From NCBI GenBank assembly GCA_964481765.1, contig CAYZVJ010000002.1, positions 7,282-71,281 on the forward strand: a stretch of 64,000 nucleotides of DNA, in the 5' to 3' direction. Both the position numbers and the translations under genes were made by a program. The notes under the pieces are model-generated. The model ran no database searches and was not told the origin of the DNA. It worked only from the letters and a program-made list of their open reading frames with translations. The DNA is from G020353115 sp964481765 (GTDB lineage: Bacteria > Bacteroidota > Bacteroidia > Bacteroidales > VadinHA17). Below, one piece after another: positions 46,438 to 54,996 of the stretch (within the stretch, counting starts at the first letter, position 1; the number at the start of each line of letters is the position of its first letter).

Positions 46438-46817
46438 TCGGGTGTCTCTTCCTCCTCAATAAAATTAAATGGCGATAACACCAGCTTTTTCAGTACATGT
46501 CCAAGTTCATACATATCATCATCTCCCACCTCATAATGCCAGTTGACAACCATTTTTTTCTGATGCCCTTCGACCTCTCCCAATATCTTAAGTATGTTGT
46601 AAATCCACTTGGTTGCAGCCGTGTTAATGTATTCAAATTTCAGGTCAATTGTAGTATGATCGGCCAATGATTTAGCATATTCTTTTACCCAAACCATCAC
46701 CGGTTTGAAAAAATCTGCCGGGTTTTCGGGAATTGACCGGCCGATAAATTGGAGATTGCCATCTTGTAAACTAACGAGTGGAGATTTCCTTGTAGATTCA
46801 ATAAGTAAATCTTGCAT
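46434..46817 (-). CDS. SiaC-family regulatory phosphoprotein (DUF1987)
   Basis: 127 residues. The family block GRSIPENPADFFKPVMVWV and the start LIESTRKSPLVSL match SiaC/DUF1987, a partner-switch protein whose phosphorylation state controls a diguanylate cyclase in Pseudomonas. The conserved Thr/Ser in the helix after FEYINTAATKWIYNIL is the likely phosphosite. It stands alone here, so the kinase/phosphatase partners must be elsewhere. Confidence 0.8.
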   Translation of the reverse strand: MQDLLIESTRKSPLVSLQDGNLQFIGRSIPENPADFFKPVMVWVKEYAKSLADHTTIDLKFEYINTAATKWIYNILKILGEVEGHQKKMVVNWHYEVGDDDMYELGHVLKKLVLSPFNFIEEEETPD

Positions 46818-46971
46818 GTCAGGTTTATTCTTTTATTGCCTGGAATAAAAATAAAACATTTAATTCAAAAGTAAAAACCAACTTCCCTTCCCCATCCATC
46901 ATCCGTGGCTAAGAAGCAACCCGAATATGTTCTGATCTGTCTATTTACCGGCGATTACACCTCATTCGATT

Positions 46972-48087
46972 CTACGACCGGAAGATGAACATCGGAATGG
47001 TTGTTTGCTGAATCATCCGTTTCAGATTATTCGGGCTCAGCAAACGATATATCATACTTCTCCTGGGATTCGTAAATGAAATAATATGAATATTCTCTTC
47101 TTTAACAAAATCCATTATCCCATTGATCATGTCCTCGTTCTTGATTAACCGAAGGTCGATGGAATAATTGCTGTAATCCTGCTCGATCACCTCCTGAAGT
47201 TCATGCATTTTTTGAACTTTCAGTGTGTTATCATCCTCATTCTCAACATGAATGCAAAAGTATTTCACCTTGAAAGGAGCCATAAGGGCAAGCAGTGTTC
47301 TCAAGGATGTAAAATCGGAATCGAGGAAATCCGTGGCATAGAGAAGATTGATGTTTTCCACACCCTGAAATTCAGCCTCTTGCGGAACGACCAGTAATGG
47401 AACAGTTACATTTTGGGCAATTTTCAAACAGAGGATTTCAGACTGTTGGGTAATTTTATCTGGTTCCCTGCTAGTACCCAGAATAATTAATTCAGGCCGG
47501 TAGTGGTTGCTCATCTGAATAATTTCACTTTCCAGCGATCCCAGCGCCTTTGAATAGTGAATTCTTGCCCTTGTAACTGTTTCAGGTTTTACTTTTTCTT
47601 TCAATTTCGACGTGAATGCAAGAATATTTTCTTTACACTTCTCCTCGATCAACTGTAACTCTTCGTCATGATATTTTTCAAACGTGCTTGTTTGCTTTAT
47701 TCGCTGTTTCTTAAGGGGGTCATCGTATACATGGAAAAGACGAATTTCACCGTGCAGGTTCTCAGCCAAACTGATGGCATATTGAGCTGCTGTTACAGCC
47801 ACATCCGAAAAGTCAACCGGGACCAGAATTTTCCTGAAGTGTGTTGCTTTCTGATCATCCAGTTTCCCGTATTTGCCCGTCAATTCCACGATTACCCCGA
47901 TAGCTTTCTCAACATCGCTATCCTTAACTTTTACCGTCACCCCTTCGGTCCTTTTCATTTTTCTTGATGTGTCGCTTTCATCGAATGCAAGGAAAGATTC
48001 AATACTGCACGAATCAAGATGGCTTTTAAGAAAATAGGCTGCATGGGAATTCCCCAGTGTAATAATATTAATCAAGGTGCTGCTCAT
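46972..48087 (-). CDS. DUF2007-UspA-UspA stress protein
   Basis: 371 residues from ATG 48087. A GTG at 48123 would add 12 residues, but the DUF2007 domain naturally begins near MSSTLINIITLGNSH. Residues about 3-65 form the DUF2007 signal-transducing-like domain. Then come two UspA domains (KILVPVDFSDVAVTAAQYAI, and NLLYATDFLDSDF with a C-terminal TTIPMFIFRS). The ATP-binding G-2x-G-9x-G(S/T) motif is only partly visible in ELIILGTSREPD. The protein is cytoplasmic, and stress or energy sensing is likely. Confidence 0.83.
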   Translation of the reverse strand: MSSTLINIITLGNSHAAYFLKSHLDSCSIESFLAFDESDTSRKMKRTEGVTVKVKDSDVEKAIGVIVELTGKYGKLDDQKATHFRKILVPVDFSDVAVTAAQYAISLAENLHGEIRLFHVYDDPLKKQRIKQTSTFEKYHDEELQLIEEKCKENILAFTSKLKEKVKPETVTRARIHYSKALGSLESEIIQMSNHYRPELIILGTSREPDKITQQSEILCLKIAQNVTVPLLVVPQEAEFQGVENINLLYATDFLDSDFTSLRTLLALMAPFKVKYFCIHVENEDDNTLKVQKMHELQEVIEQDYSNYSIDLRLIKNEDMINGIMDFVKEENIHIISFTNPRRSMIYRLLSPNNLKRMIQQTTIPMFIFRS

Positions 48088-48242
48088 AGCCGGGTCATTG
48101 AGAATGTGATCATTTTTTGCCACTAAAATTTACAAAATATTATGGTTATTTCCCAATCCCGGAAGGGATAAAAGGTCTTACTAATGAAGAGAATAATGAT
48201 ATATGGGGACGGGAACAGGTTCTTTATAAAGGAATTAGGGCG

Positions 48243-49388
48243 TCATTCAAAGATCACCGGGTATACCAGCTGCACGTTTACTTTTTCACCGTATTGCCTC
48301 CCGGATCTCCATCTTGGGGAGGATTTGACCACCCTGATTGCCTCCCGGTCCAGCAACGGATCAACCACCTGTATCGCCTTAACGTCTTCCACTTTTCCGT
48401 ATGTGTTTACTATAAACTGGATCAATACTTCCCCGGTAATACCACGTTCTCTTGCGTTTTCAGGATATTTCAGATTCTTGCAGATATAATCATTAAAATC
48501 CTGATACCCGTTTACGGAAAATTGCGGCATTTCATCAACCCATGTAAAGAAAAGGGTGCCCGTTGCTGTTCTTCCAGTATCCCCTTTTTCCAATCCTTTC
48601 TCAACATCCATATCGGCTGACACACTTTTTGCCGGAAGGGTAGCAACTTTTTTGGCTGCTGATTTTCCAGCTTCAGATACGGTTTTAACCTCAACACCGG
48701 CAACCTGTTTAACTCCTTCAATCAAAAGGGTATCCACTGGTTCATCCGGTATCATTTCCTCAGCTGCTTGTGCAAGACGAACATCCCTTTCGGGGAAGTC
48801 TTTTTCTTCCATTTCTCTTTCACCTGTAATTACAGTCGTTTCTTCCGTTAATTCAGATTCCTTATTATCAAGAGGGTAGGTTGATGAATCCGGGCGCCTG
48901 GACGATTCAGGAGGAGTTTCAATTTGTGCTTCAGGTGTGGATTCTTCCACCCGGGTAATCCGATCCTCACTTTTCATTTCTTCCTCCTGTATCTGTTCGG
49001 CCACATAGTTTTCGTGACGGAAAATATCGGTATTTATAAGACCAAATATACCAAGAATGATAAGTATTATAGCTGCTGCAGATATGTATATTAATGTGGG
49101 ATTAAGCCTTCTTTCTCTACCATAAAGCATTTTTGTGGGCCTGGTTGAATACCTGCTTCTGATTTTTTTTCGCAGGGCTAAAACAAGCTCGTGCTGCCTC
49201 TTTTGATCGGTGAGGTTTTTATATCCCTCAACCGCATCCCTGCACATTTCACACTCCTCCATATGCAGCCTGACAACCTCCAGGTCCTTATTGCTGAGCA
49301 TTCCGGAATGATACCGGTTAATAGCATCCAGGGTTAAACAACCAGAAGCATTGAACAGATTGCGCGTATGTTTTGATTTAATCATCAC
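48243..49388 (-). CDS. Anti-sigma factor with C-terminal TonB domain
   Basis: 381 residues. The N-terminal zinc-finger anti-sigma motif HMEECEMC (His42, Cys46, Cys49) precedes a membrane helix at about 94-116 (ISAAAIILIILGIFGLI). A low-complexity acidic periplasmic part follows, and a TonB C-terminal domain at about 296-381 (YICKNLKYPENARERGITGE, then EAIRVVKSSPRW). Its start overlaps the sigma-factor stop by 11 bp, so the two are co-translated. The TonB_C end suggests that the periplasmic half senses or drives an outer-membrane receptor. Confidence 0.87.
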   Translation of the reverse strand: MMIKSKHTRNLFNASGCLTLDAINRYHSGMLSNKDLEVVRLHMEECEMCRDAVEGYKNLTDQKRQHELVLALRKKIRSRYSTRPTKMLYGRERRLNPTLIYISAAAIILIILGIFGLINTDIFRHENYVAEQIQEEEMKSEDRITRVEESTPEAQIETPPESSRRPDSSTYPLDNKESELTEETTVITGEREMEEKDFPERDVRLAQAAEEMIPDEPVDTLLIEGVKQVAGVEVKTVSEAGKSAAKKVATLPAKSVSADMDVEKGLEKGDTGRTATGTLFFTWVDEMPQFSVNGYQDFNDYICKNLKYPENARERGITGEVLIQFIVNTYGKVEDVKAIQVVDPLLDREAIRVVKSSPRWRSGRQYGEKVNVQLVYPVIFE

Positions 49389-49983
49389 CTCTGTTTAGGA
49401 TTTTTTGTAAATTCCTTTTGCCATTCTGTATATAACTTTTTACCTGCTTGAGGTTGTAGCCAGTAAGGCTGACGATCTCTTTATACGACTTTTCCTTCAG
49501 GTACATCAACTCAATACATTTCGATTGCTCTTTTGACAGCATCGCAATTCCACTTGAAAGTGCTTCCAACATATGATCCAGTTCTCTCTCATTGTTCAGA
49601 TGCATTTCGTCTGCAGATTTCATAATCGATTCTCTTAATTTGATCAGTTCAGCTTCATGGTATCTGTTTACTGTCCGCATTTTTCTCAATTGCATCAGAC
49701 AATGATTCCTGGTAAGTGTGTACAACCAGGATTTAAAATGCTCCACACGATGGTTCACCAGATCATCCATCAGGTTTTCAAATATCTGCATCACAGCATC
49801 TTTTGAATCTTCTTCACTCTTCAGGTATTTGAGACATATACCCAACACCAGGTGGGTGTATCGTTCAAACAATACGCCGATCCATTCCGGATTACGATCT
49901 TCCCGGTACCGTGCGATTATGTCCTGATCGCTGTATTGATCCGGCTTCCCTTTTCCATCCCTATGTGTTACTCTGAGAAACAA
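49378..49983 (-). CDS. ECF-type RNA polymerase sigma factor
   Basis: 201 residues. Sigma region 2 (WIGVLFERYTHLVLGICLKY, DAVMQIFENLMDD, FKSWLYTLTRNHCLMQLRK) and region 4 (LSKEQSKCIELMYLKEKSYK, then YNLKQVKSYIQNGKRNLQK) are complete. No in-frame ATG is close; TTG 49983 is used, with the start uncertain by a few codons. It is translationally coupled to the membrane anti-sigma gene. A spacer of about 210 bp separates it from the divergent VIT-vWA gene and could hold an autoregulated promoter, though no clear match was seen. Confidence 0.87.
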   Translation of the reverse strand: MFLRVTHRDGKGKPDQYSDQDIIARYREDRNPEWIGVLFERYTHLVLGICLKYLKSEEDSKDAVMQIFENLMDDLVNHRVEHFKSWLYTLTRNHCLMQLRKMRTVNRYHEAELIKLRESIMKSADEMHLNNERELDHMLEALSSGIAMLSKEQSKCIELMYLKEKSYKEIVSLTGYNLKQVKSYIQNGKRNLQKILNRGDD

Positions 49984-50195
49984 AACAACTGTTTTGATTT
50001 TTAGTGTATAACAAAAGTAATAAAAAGGCTCATTCCTGGAAAAATGATGTCATTTCATTATGGAATTTACGTTGCGACTGCATCCCATCAATGAAATCAA
50101 TTCTTTTTCATTATGGAAATCACCTATCCCGAAGAAAAGAGAATTTTATCTATAGACGGTATAGTTATTGTACAATCCAATTAAAAAAATGTATC

Positions 50196-52604
50196 ATGAA
50201 AACCAGACATAAATTTAGACAGTTGATCATACGGAGGTTGGCGATTCCTTTGCCAGCCCTGCTGATGATCTTTTTTGCAAACGCCCAGGTTGTTCCTCCT
50301 CCTGACCGGTGGCCAACCTGGAATGAAGAGAACCAGGACCAAACCTTATCTCCTTATTTCTTTGTACAGAGTGATGATCCTTCAACCGACAGATTACCGC
50401 TCAAGGAGACCCGCGCCAATGTAAACATAGCAGGGGTAATTGCCGATGTGACCATAACGCAAACCTATAAAAATGAGGGGCAAAATGCACTGGAAGCTAT
50501 TTACGTCTTTCCCGCTTCCACCCGCGCTGCGGTATACAGTATGACGATGACAATCGGGGAACGTGAGATTGTTGCCATTATCCAGGAAAAGCAGAAAGCA
50601 CGGGAAAGCTATGAACAGGCAAGGGAAGAAGGAAAATCCGCATCTCTCCTTGAGCAGATGAGGCCCAATGTATTCCAGATGAATGTTGCCAATATCCTTC
50701 CGGGTGATGTGATAAAAGTTGAAATGAAATATACGGAATTGCTCATCCCCGAAAGTGGCCTGTACGAATTTATCTATCCCACCGTGGTTGGCCCCAGGTA
50801 CTCGAATACCCTGGCTGAAAATGCTACCCCTGAAGAGGGATGGATCGCCAATCCCTATACCCGTGAGGGAGAGGATCCTTTCTATGCTTTCAATATTTCC
50901 ATTGGGATTACTGCCGGTCTGGCCATTCAGGATGTCCGGTCCCCTTCCCATGATATGAACATCAATTTTGAAAACCGGTCTACTGCGATACTGACACTTT
51001 CACCCGAAGATAAGTCAGGGGGAAATAAAGACTGTATTGTACAATATCGTCTTACCGGTAACAAAATCGAATCGGGATTGCTGCTGTATGAAGGAGTCGA
51101 AGAAAATTTTTTCCTGGCAATGATCCAACCTCCGAAAATCGTTAAGAAGGAGTTGATTCCTCCGAGGGAATATGTTTTTATTGTCGATGTTTCGGGTTCA
51201 ATGTATGGATTTCCACTGAATATTTCAAAAACGCTGATGCGGGATCTGCTATCAAACCTCAGGATTACCGATCGGTTTAATATCCTGCTTTTTGCCGGTG
51301 GTTCAGAATTGTTCGCTGAACAATCACTTCCGGCAACCAGCGAGAATGTATCCAGGGCAATCCAGTTTATCGATAACCAGCAGGGGGGGGGTGGTACAGA
51401 ACTGCTTCCTGCATTAAAACGGGCACTCTCCTTAACAGGAACTGAAAATTATTCAAGGAGCTTTGTCATTGCAACCGACGGTTACGTAACCGTCGAAAAA
51501 GAGGCATTCGACCTGATCCGTGAAAATCTTGGCAGGGCTAATTTCTTCACCTTTGGTATTGGAAGCTCAGTTAACCGTTACCTGCTTGAAGGGATGGCTC
51601 ATGTGGGAACAGGAGAGGCATTCATCATCACCCAGGAAAATGAAGCTGAAAGCAAAGCGGAAAAATTCAGAACCTACATCCAAACTCCCGTACTTACAAA
51701 CATAATGCTTCGGTTTGAGGACTTTGAAGTGTTTGATGTTGAACCATTAACAATCCCCGATGTTCTCGCTGAAAAACCGGTGATCGTATATGGTAAATGG
51801 AAAGGCAAACCCAACGGTAAAATCAACCTGACCGGCGACAGTGGTGAAGGAGAGTACAAGGTAAGTCTCGATGTTGGTTCGACGTCCCCGGTAAAATCAA
51901 ATATCGGCTTAAAATATCTCTGGGCCAGGGAAACAATTCGACTACTGGATGATTACACTTCATTGGGAAGATCCACAGAAGAACATGCACGGAAAATCAC
52001 TGACCTTGGTTTGAAATATAACCTGTTAACCAATTATACATCCTTCATAGCCATCGATTCAGAGATCCGGAATGAGGGTGGTAACGTGACCACTGTCAAA
52101 CAACCCTTACCCTTACCTGAAGGAGTAAGCAACTATGCCGTTGGTGGTGCTTATCCGGTTCATGGTATTGCTTCAGCACCCCGAACAGTTCAAAAATCAG
52201 GTGACGTCAAATGGGCCAGGGTATCAGAGCTTTCTTTAGAAACGGAGGATATGATCTCCCTTGATGAAGATCCGGGAGTGGAGAGAAAAGACCGAATCTT
52301 TGTATCTGTGGAAACAATGCCTGAATTCCCGGGTAAAACAGAAGGACTGAAACGATTTATTGAAAAACACCTGAACTATCCGGAGAGGCTAAAAGATGCA
52401 GGTATTTCCGGTAATGTATTTGTTGAGTTTGTTGTGGATGTTGACGGTTCTGTAAAAGAGGTACAGATCCTCAGGGGAATTCATCCGGAACTTGACAAAG
52501 AAGCCATCCGGGTGATCAGGCTGACCTCAAATATGTGGAAACCAGGAAAACAAGAAGGAAAAGCAGTCAGGGTGCGGATGGTGATCCCGGTTAAGTTTGG
52601 TTGA
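50196..52604 (+). CDS. Secreted VIT/vWA-domain protein ending in a TonB C-terminal domain
   Basis: 802 residues from ATG 50196. The frame extends upstream but has no better start. A signal peptide (IPLPALLMIFFANAQ) leads to a VIT domain (about 65-190: NVNIAGVIADVTITQTYKNE, QEKQKARESYEQA). A vWA domain follows with a MIDAS motif VFIVDVSGSMYG (DxSxS), and then FVIATDGYVT. The last about 85 residues (LKRFIEKHLNYPERLKDAGI, then HPELDKEAIRV) are a TonB_C domain. It is divergent from the sigma/anti-sigma pair, whose anti-sigma carries the same kind of tail. It is probably an extracytoplasmic scaffold controlled by that sigma factor. Confidence 0.82.
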   Translation: MKTRHKFRQLIIRRLAIPLPALLMIFFANAQVVPPPDRWPTWNEENQDQTLSPYFFVQSDDPSTDRLPLKETRANVNIAGVIADVTITQTYKNEGQNALEAIYVFPASTRAAVYSMTMTIGEREIVAIIQEKQKARESYEQAREEGKSASLLEQMRPNVFQMNVANILPGDVIKVEMKYTELLIPESGLYEFIYPTVVGPRYSNTLAENATPEEGWIANPYTREGEDPFYAFNISIGITAGLAIQDVRSPSHDMNINFENRSTAILTLSPEDKSGGNKDCIVQYRLTGNKIESGLLLYEGVEENFFLAMIQPPKIVKKELIPPREYVFIVDVSGSMYGFPLNISKTLMRDLLSNLRITDRFNILLFAGGSELFAEQSLPATSENVSRAIQFIDNQQGGGGTELLPALKRALSLTGTENYSRSFVIATDGYVTVEKEAFDLIRENLGRANFFTFGIGSSVNRYLLEGMAHVGTGEAFIITQENEAESKAEKFRTYIQTPVLTNIMLRFEDFEVFDVEPLTIPDVLAEKPVIVYGKWKGKPNGKINLTGDSGEGEYKVSLDVGSTSPVKSNIGLKYLWARETIRLLDDYTSLGRSTEEHARKITDLGLKYNLLTNYTSFIAIDSEIRNEGGNVTTVKQPLPLPEGVSNYAVGGAYPVHGIASAPRTVQKSGDVKWARVSELSLETEDMISLDEDPGVERKDRIFVSVETMPEFPGKTEGLKRFIEKHLNYPERLKDAGISGNVFVEFVVDVDGSVKEVQILRGIHPELDKEAIRVIRLTSNMWKPGKQEGKAVRVRMVIPVKFG

Positions 52605-52763
52605 GGTGNNNNNNNNNNNNNNNNNNNNNNNNNNNNNNNNNNNNNNNNNNNNNNNNNNNNNNNNNNNNNNNNNNNNNNNNNNNNNNNNNNNNNNNNNNNN
52701 NNNNNNNNGAAGGAAAAGCAGTCAGGGTGCGGATGGTGATCCCGGTTAAGTTTGGTTGAGGTG
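52554..52763. repeat. Assembly artefact: 55-bp identical copies flanking 100 N
   Basis: 52554-52608 equals 52709-52763. The copies span the end of the VIT-vWA gene, so the coding sequence itself is complete and the second copy is not a gene. Confidence 0.93.
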
Positions 52764-52787
52764 TCGGGTAAATACAACCTGTAAACA

Positions 52788-52823
52788 AAGGGGCTCTATC
52801 TTGCAACAGCCCCTTTATTTTTT
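52788..52823 (+). terminator. Rho-independent terminator after the VIT-vWA gene
   Basis: AAGGGGCT and AGCCCCTT form a perfect 8-bp stem around a 12-nt loop, followed by TATTTTTT. Confidence 0.8.
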
Positions 52824-52859
52824 CTCCTCTCCCTATCCCTGAATTGGTTCCGGTTTGAT

Positions 52860-53096
52860 TCAGCTTCTACTGAAAAGTGTTTTTTGTTCCTCTTCCCAGA
52901 AGGTTGGGTAATCTTCATCGAATTTTTTGAGAATAGCCGTGATGATGGTTTCTCTCATGTACTTGGAACGGTTATCCACCTTGTAACGGTCAAAGAAAGA
53001 GTTCAATGCATTCAACTCCCTGTCATTGAACATGATAGTATACCTGTTGGTCCGCTTCAGATGATCTTCTTTGGTCTTTCTTCGCCTCAAAATCAA
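52860..53096 (-). CDS. Small ribbon-helix-helix-like protein
   Basis: About 78 residues. The conserved part is KRTNRYTIMFNDRELNALNS and then RYKVDNRSKYMRETIITAIL, which has the beta-helix-helix pattern of MobC/Arc-like proteins. A longer frame exists (to 53171), but its first 25 residues are a Phe-rich non-coding-like stretch. The likely start is one of two TTG codons near 53096 and 53090; no ATG is in frame until the middle of the domain. Role unknown. Confidence 0.5.
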   Translation of the reverse strand: MILRRRKTKEDHLKRTNRYTIMFNDRELNALNSFFDRYKVDNRSKYMRETIITAILKKFDEDYPTFWEEEQKTLFSRS

Positions 53097-53197
53097 TAGT
53101 TTACATGAGATAAGAAACTTCAACCCTGTAAATATAAACAAATAGGGATGAAAAAAAACCCCGGCGGACAATGACCAATTAACAAATAATTAACAAT

Positions 53198-53545
53198 TCA
53201 CTCAAACTCCTTCGGCACCCCGCAGATCAATTTAAAGGGTTTGTCACCCTTGTTGCGGTACTGGTGTTTCTCATTGGGCAATACAAGGGCAAAATCACCC
53301 TGTTTCACCGTCTGTTCTTCCCCTTTTTCATTAACCAGGGCACCATTTCCCTCGATGATATAGTTCATGTGTTCGTAGTTGTGTTGATGGTAGGGTGTAT
53401 ATCCTCCCGGTTCAACGGTAAATACCCGGTAGGAGTAAACCGGGGCTCCATCCTTTCCCGAAAGAGGAACCTGTTTAAACGCGTTATGCGCTCCTTCCAT
53501 CTCAACTTTTTTTCGTTCAACCTTGTCTAACGGAATGATTTTCAT
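53198..53545 (-). CDS. Single-domain cupin, metal-binding
   Basis: 115 residues. Cupin motif 1 is PGGYTPYHQHNYEHMNYIIEG, with three His positions, and motif 2 is LVLPNEKHQYRNKG with the fourth His. This matches small manganese or iron cupins of the TM1459 type. It is cytoplasmic; the function of such proteins is mostly unknown. It is monocistronic, 107 bp downstream of the LacI gene in the same direction. Confidence 0.85.
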   Translation of the reverse strand: MKIIPLDKVERKKVEMEGAHNAFKQVPLSGKDGAPVYSYRVFTVEPGGYTPYHQHNYEHMNYIIEGNGALVNEKGEEQTVKQGDFALVLPNEKHQYRNKGDKPFKLICGVPKEFE

Positions 53546-53652
53546 GTCTCGATAGTTTTGTCTTTTTCAATTGTTTCAAAAGTAGTAAGGATGGATCATC
53601 CTCCCAACCGAAATGGTAAAAAACAGATTCTAAATAGTGATTCGAATGATGG

Positions 53653-54666
53653 TCAGCGAAGGGAGGAGTTCTTAATGATCAATCGGGTATCAATAACCCG
53701 TGTAATGGGGGGATAGTTATCTGTCTTCTCTAAACGGTCGATCAGCAGCCGAACCGCTTCCTTCCCCATCTCATATCCATGCTGTTCCACTGCACTCAGG
53801 GGGGGATCAGTCAGGTTAGCTATCTGCCCATTGGTAAATCCGACGATGGCAATATCCTGGGGTACCCTGTAGCCCGATTCCTTAACAATCTTCATGGCTT
53901 CGGCTGCAGTAAGATCATTAACCGCAAAAAAAGCATCCGGTTTGGACAGTCCGCCAAGCAGTCCCGGTATCACTTTCCTCGCCTCCTCCATTGTATCGCA
54001 TTTGATGATCCAATCCGGATCGGGATTCAGGTTATAGGTTTTCATCGCCCGCAGATAACCAGTTTTTCTATCCTTTCCGATCAGCAAATGGTCGGATGCT
54101 GCCAGATGGATAATGCGCCTGCATCCGACATTGATCAGGTGTTCGGTTGCAAGAAATGCACCCTGTTCATCATCAACGACCACCCGGTCACTGATGATCT
54201 CTTCACATACTCTGTCGAAGAAAACAATGGGAACATCATGTTGCTGGATTTCCCTGAAATGATCGAAATTTCTGGTCTCTTTCGAAACAGAGACCAAAAT
54301 ACCTTCCACCCTGCCCGATAACAGGGCGTGCACATTTTTTACTTCCCGTTCATAGCTTTCATTCGACTCACAGATCATCACCTGATAGTTGGAATTATAA
54401 GCTACATCTCCAATTCCGCTGATAACTGTTGAGAAAAAATAGTGAACAACTTCCGGGATGATAACCCCGATGATCTTGCTTTTTCTGCTCTTCAGGCTCA
54501 GGGCTATGGGATCCGGCTGGTAATGCCATTTCTCTGCCAGCTCATTCACTGCCTTTTTGGTAGCAGGACTGATATCCGGATGATCCTTCAGTGCTCTGGA
54601 AACCGTTGAAGGAGATATTCCGAGGGCTTTTGCAATATCCTTTATAGTAACCTGTCCTTTGTGCAT
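53653..54666 (-). CDS. LacI-family transcriptional regulator of the sus-type locus
   Basis: 337 residues. The N-terminal helix-turn-helix VTIKDIAKALGISPSTVSRA and hinge PDPIALSLKSRKSKIIGVII are followed by a sugar-binding periplasmic-like domain (AFLATEHLINVGCRRIIHLA, then DAFFAVNDLTAAEAM). It is divergent from the SusC gene across a 330-bp spacer that holds palindromic sites, so it probably controls the sus-type operon in response to an oligosaccharide. The ligand is probably a maltooligosaccharide or galactan fragment, given the genes it faces. Confidence 0.9.
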   Translation of the reverse strand: MHKGQVTIKDIAKALGISPSTVSRALKDHPDISPATKKAVNELAEKWHYQPDPIALSLKSRKSKIIGVIIPEVVHYFFSTVISGIGDVAYNSNYQVMICESNESYEREVKNVHALLSGRVEGILVSVSKETRNFDHFREIQQHDVPIVFFDRVCEEIISDRVVVDDEQGAFLATEHLINVGCRRIIHLAASDHLLIGKDRKTGYLRAMKTYNLNPDPDWIIKCDTMEEARKVIPGLLGGLSKPDAFFAVNDLTAAEAMKIVKESGYRVPQDIAIVGFTNGQIANLTDPPLSAVEQHGYEMGKEAVRLLIDRLEKTDNYPPITRVIDTRLIIKNSSLR

Positions 54667-54862
54667 GGTAAATACCCGGGATTAAATGGATCAGATGCTA
54701 TCTTATTGCAGTGCAATTCAGTTAAAGATAATAAAAAAAATATGGAATGTGCGTGTTTCTCCCATTTCGCTCCAAACAGGATTGGGTTCACTGATAATGA
54801 TTGAGTAAAATGGTCCCGGACTATGTTGTCACAAAGAGCAGTAAAGGATAAAAATCCGATTT

Positions 54863-54892
54863 CAAACGTTTGCGGAAACGATTGCGGCAATT
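54863..54892 (+). promoter_or_regulatory. Candidate LacI operator in the susC upstream region
   Basis: The perfect palindrome CAAACGTTTG (54863-54872) is followed by CGTTT-GCGG-AAACG (54867-54880) and then ATTGCGGCAA. Overlapping inverted repeats with a central CG are typical for LacI-family sites. The spacer 54667-54996 otherwise holds only the promoter element below. Confidence 0.55.
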
Positions 54893-54929
54893 TATTGAAA
54901 ATAAATAGCTTAAGTTATGCTTTTTCTCC

Positions 54930-54937
54930 TATATTTG
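54930..54937 (+). promoter_or_regulatory. Bacteroidota -7 element for susC
   Basis: TATATTTG matches TAnnTTTG exactly and is 59 bp before the SusC ATG at 54997. No clear TTTG at -33 was seen; an activator-dependent promoter is possible. The operator candidate lies 38 bp upstream. Confidence 0.6.
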
Positions 54938-54996
54938 TATACGTTATTTCCACAATAGACAAAACCTAAATTTACATTAACCTAAACTTCTATTCT

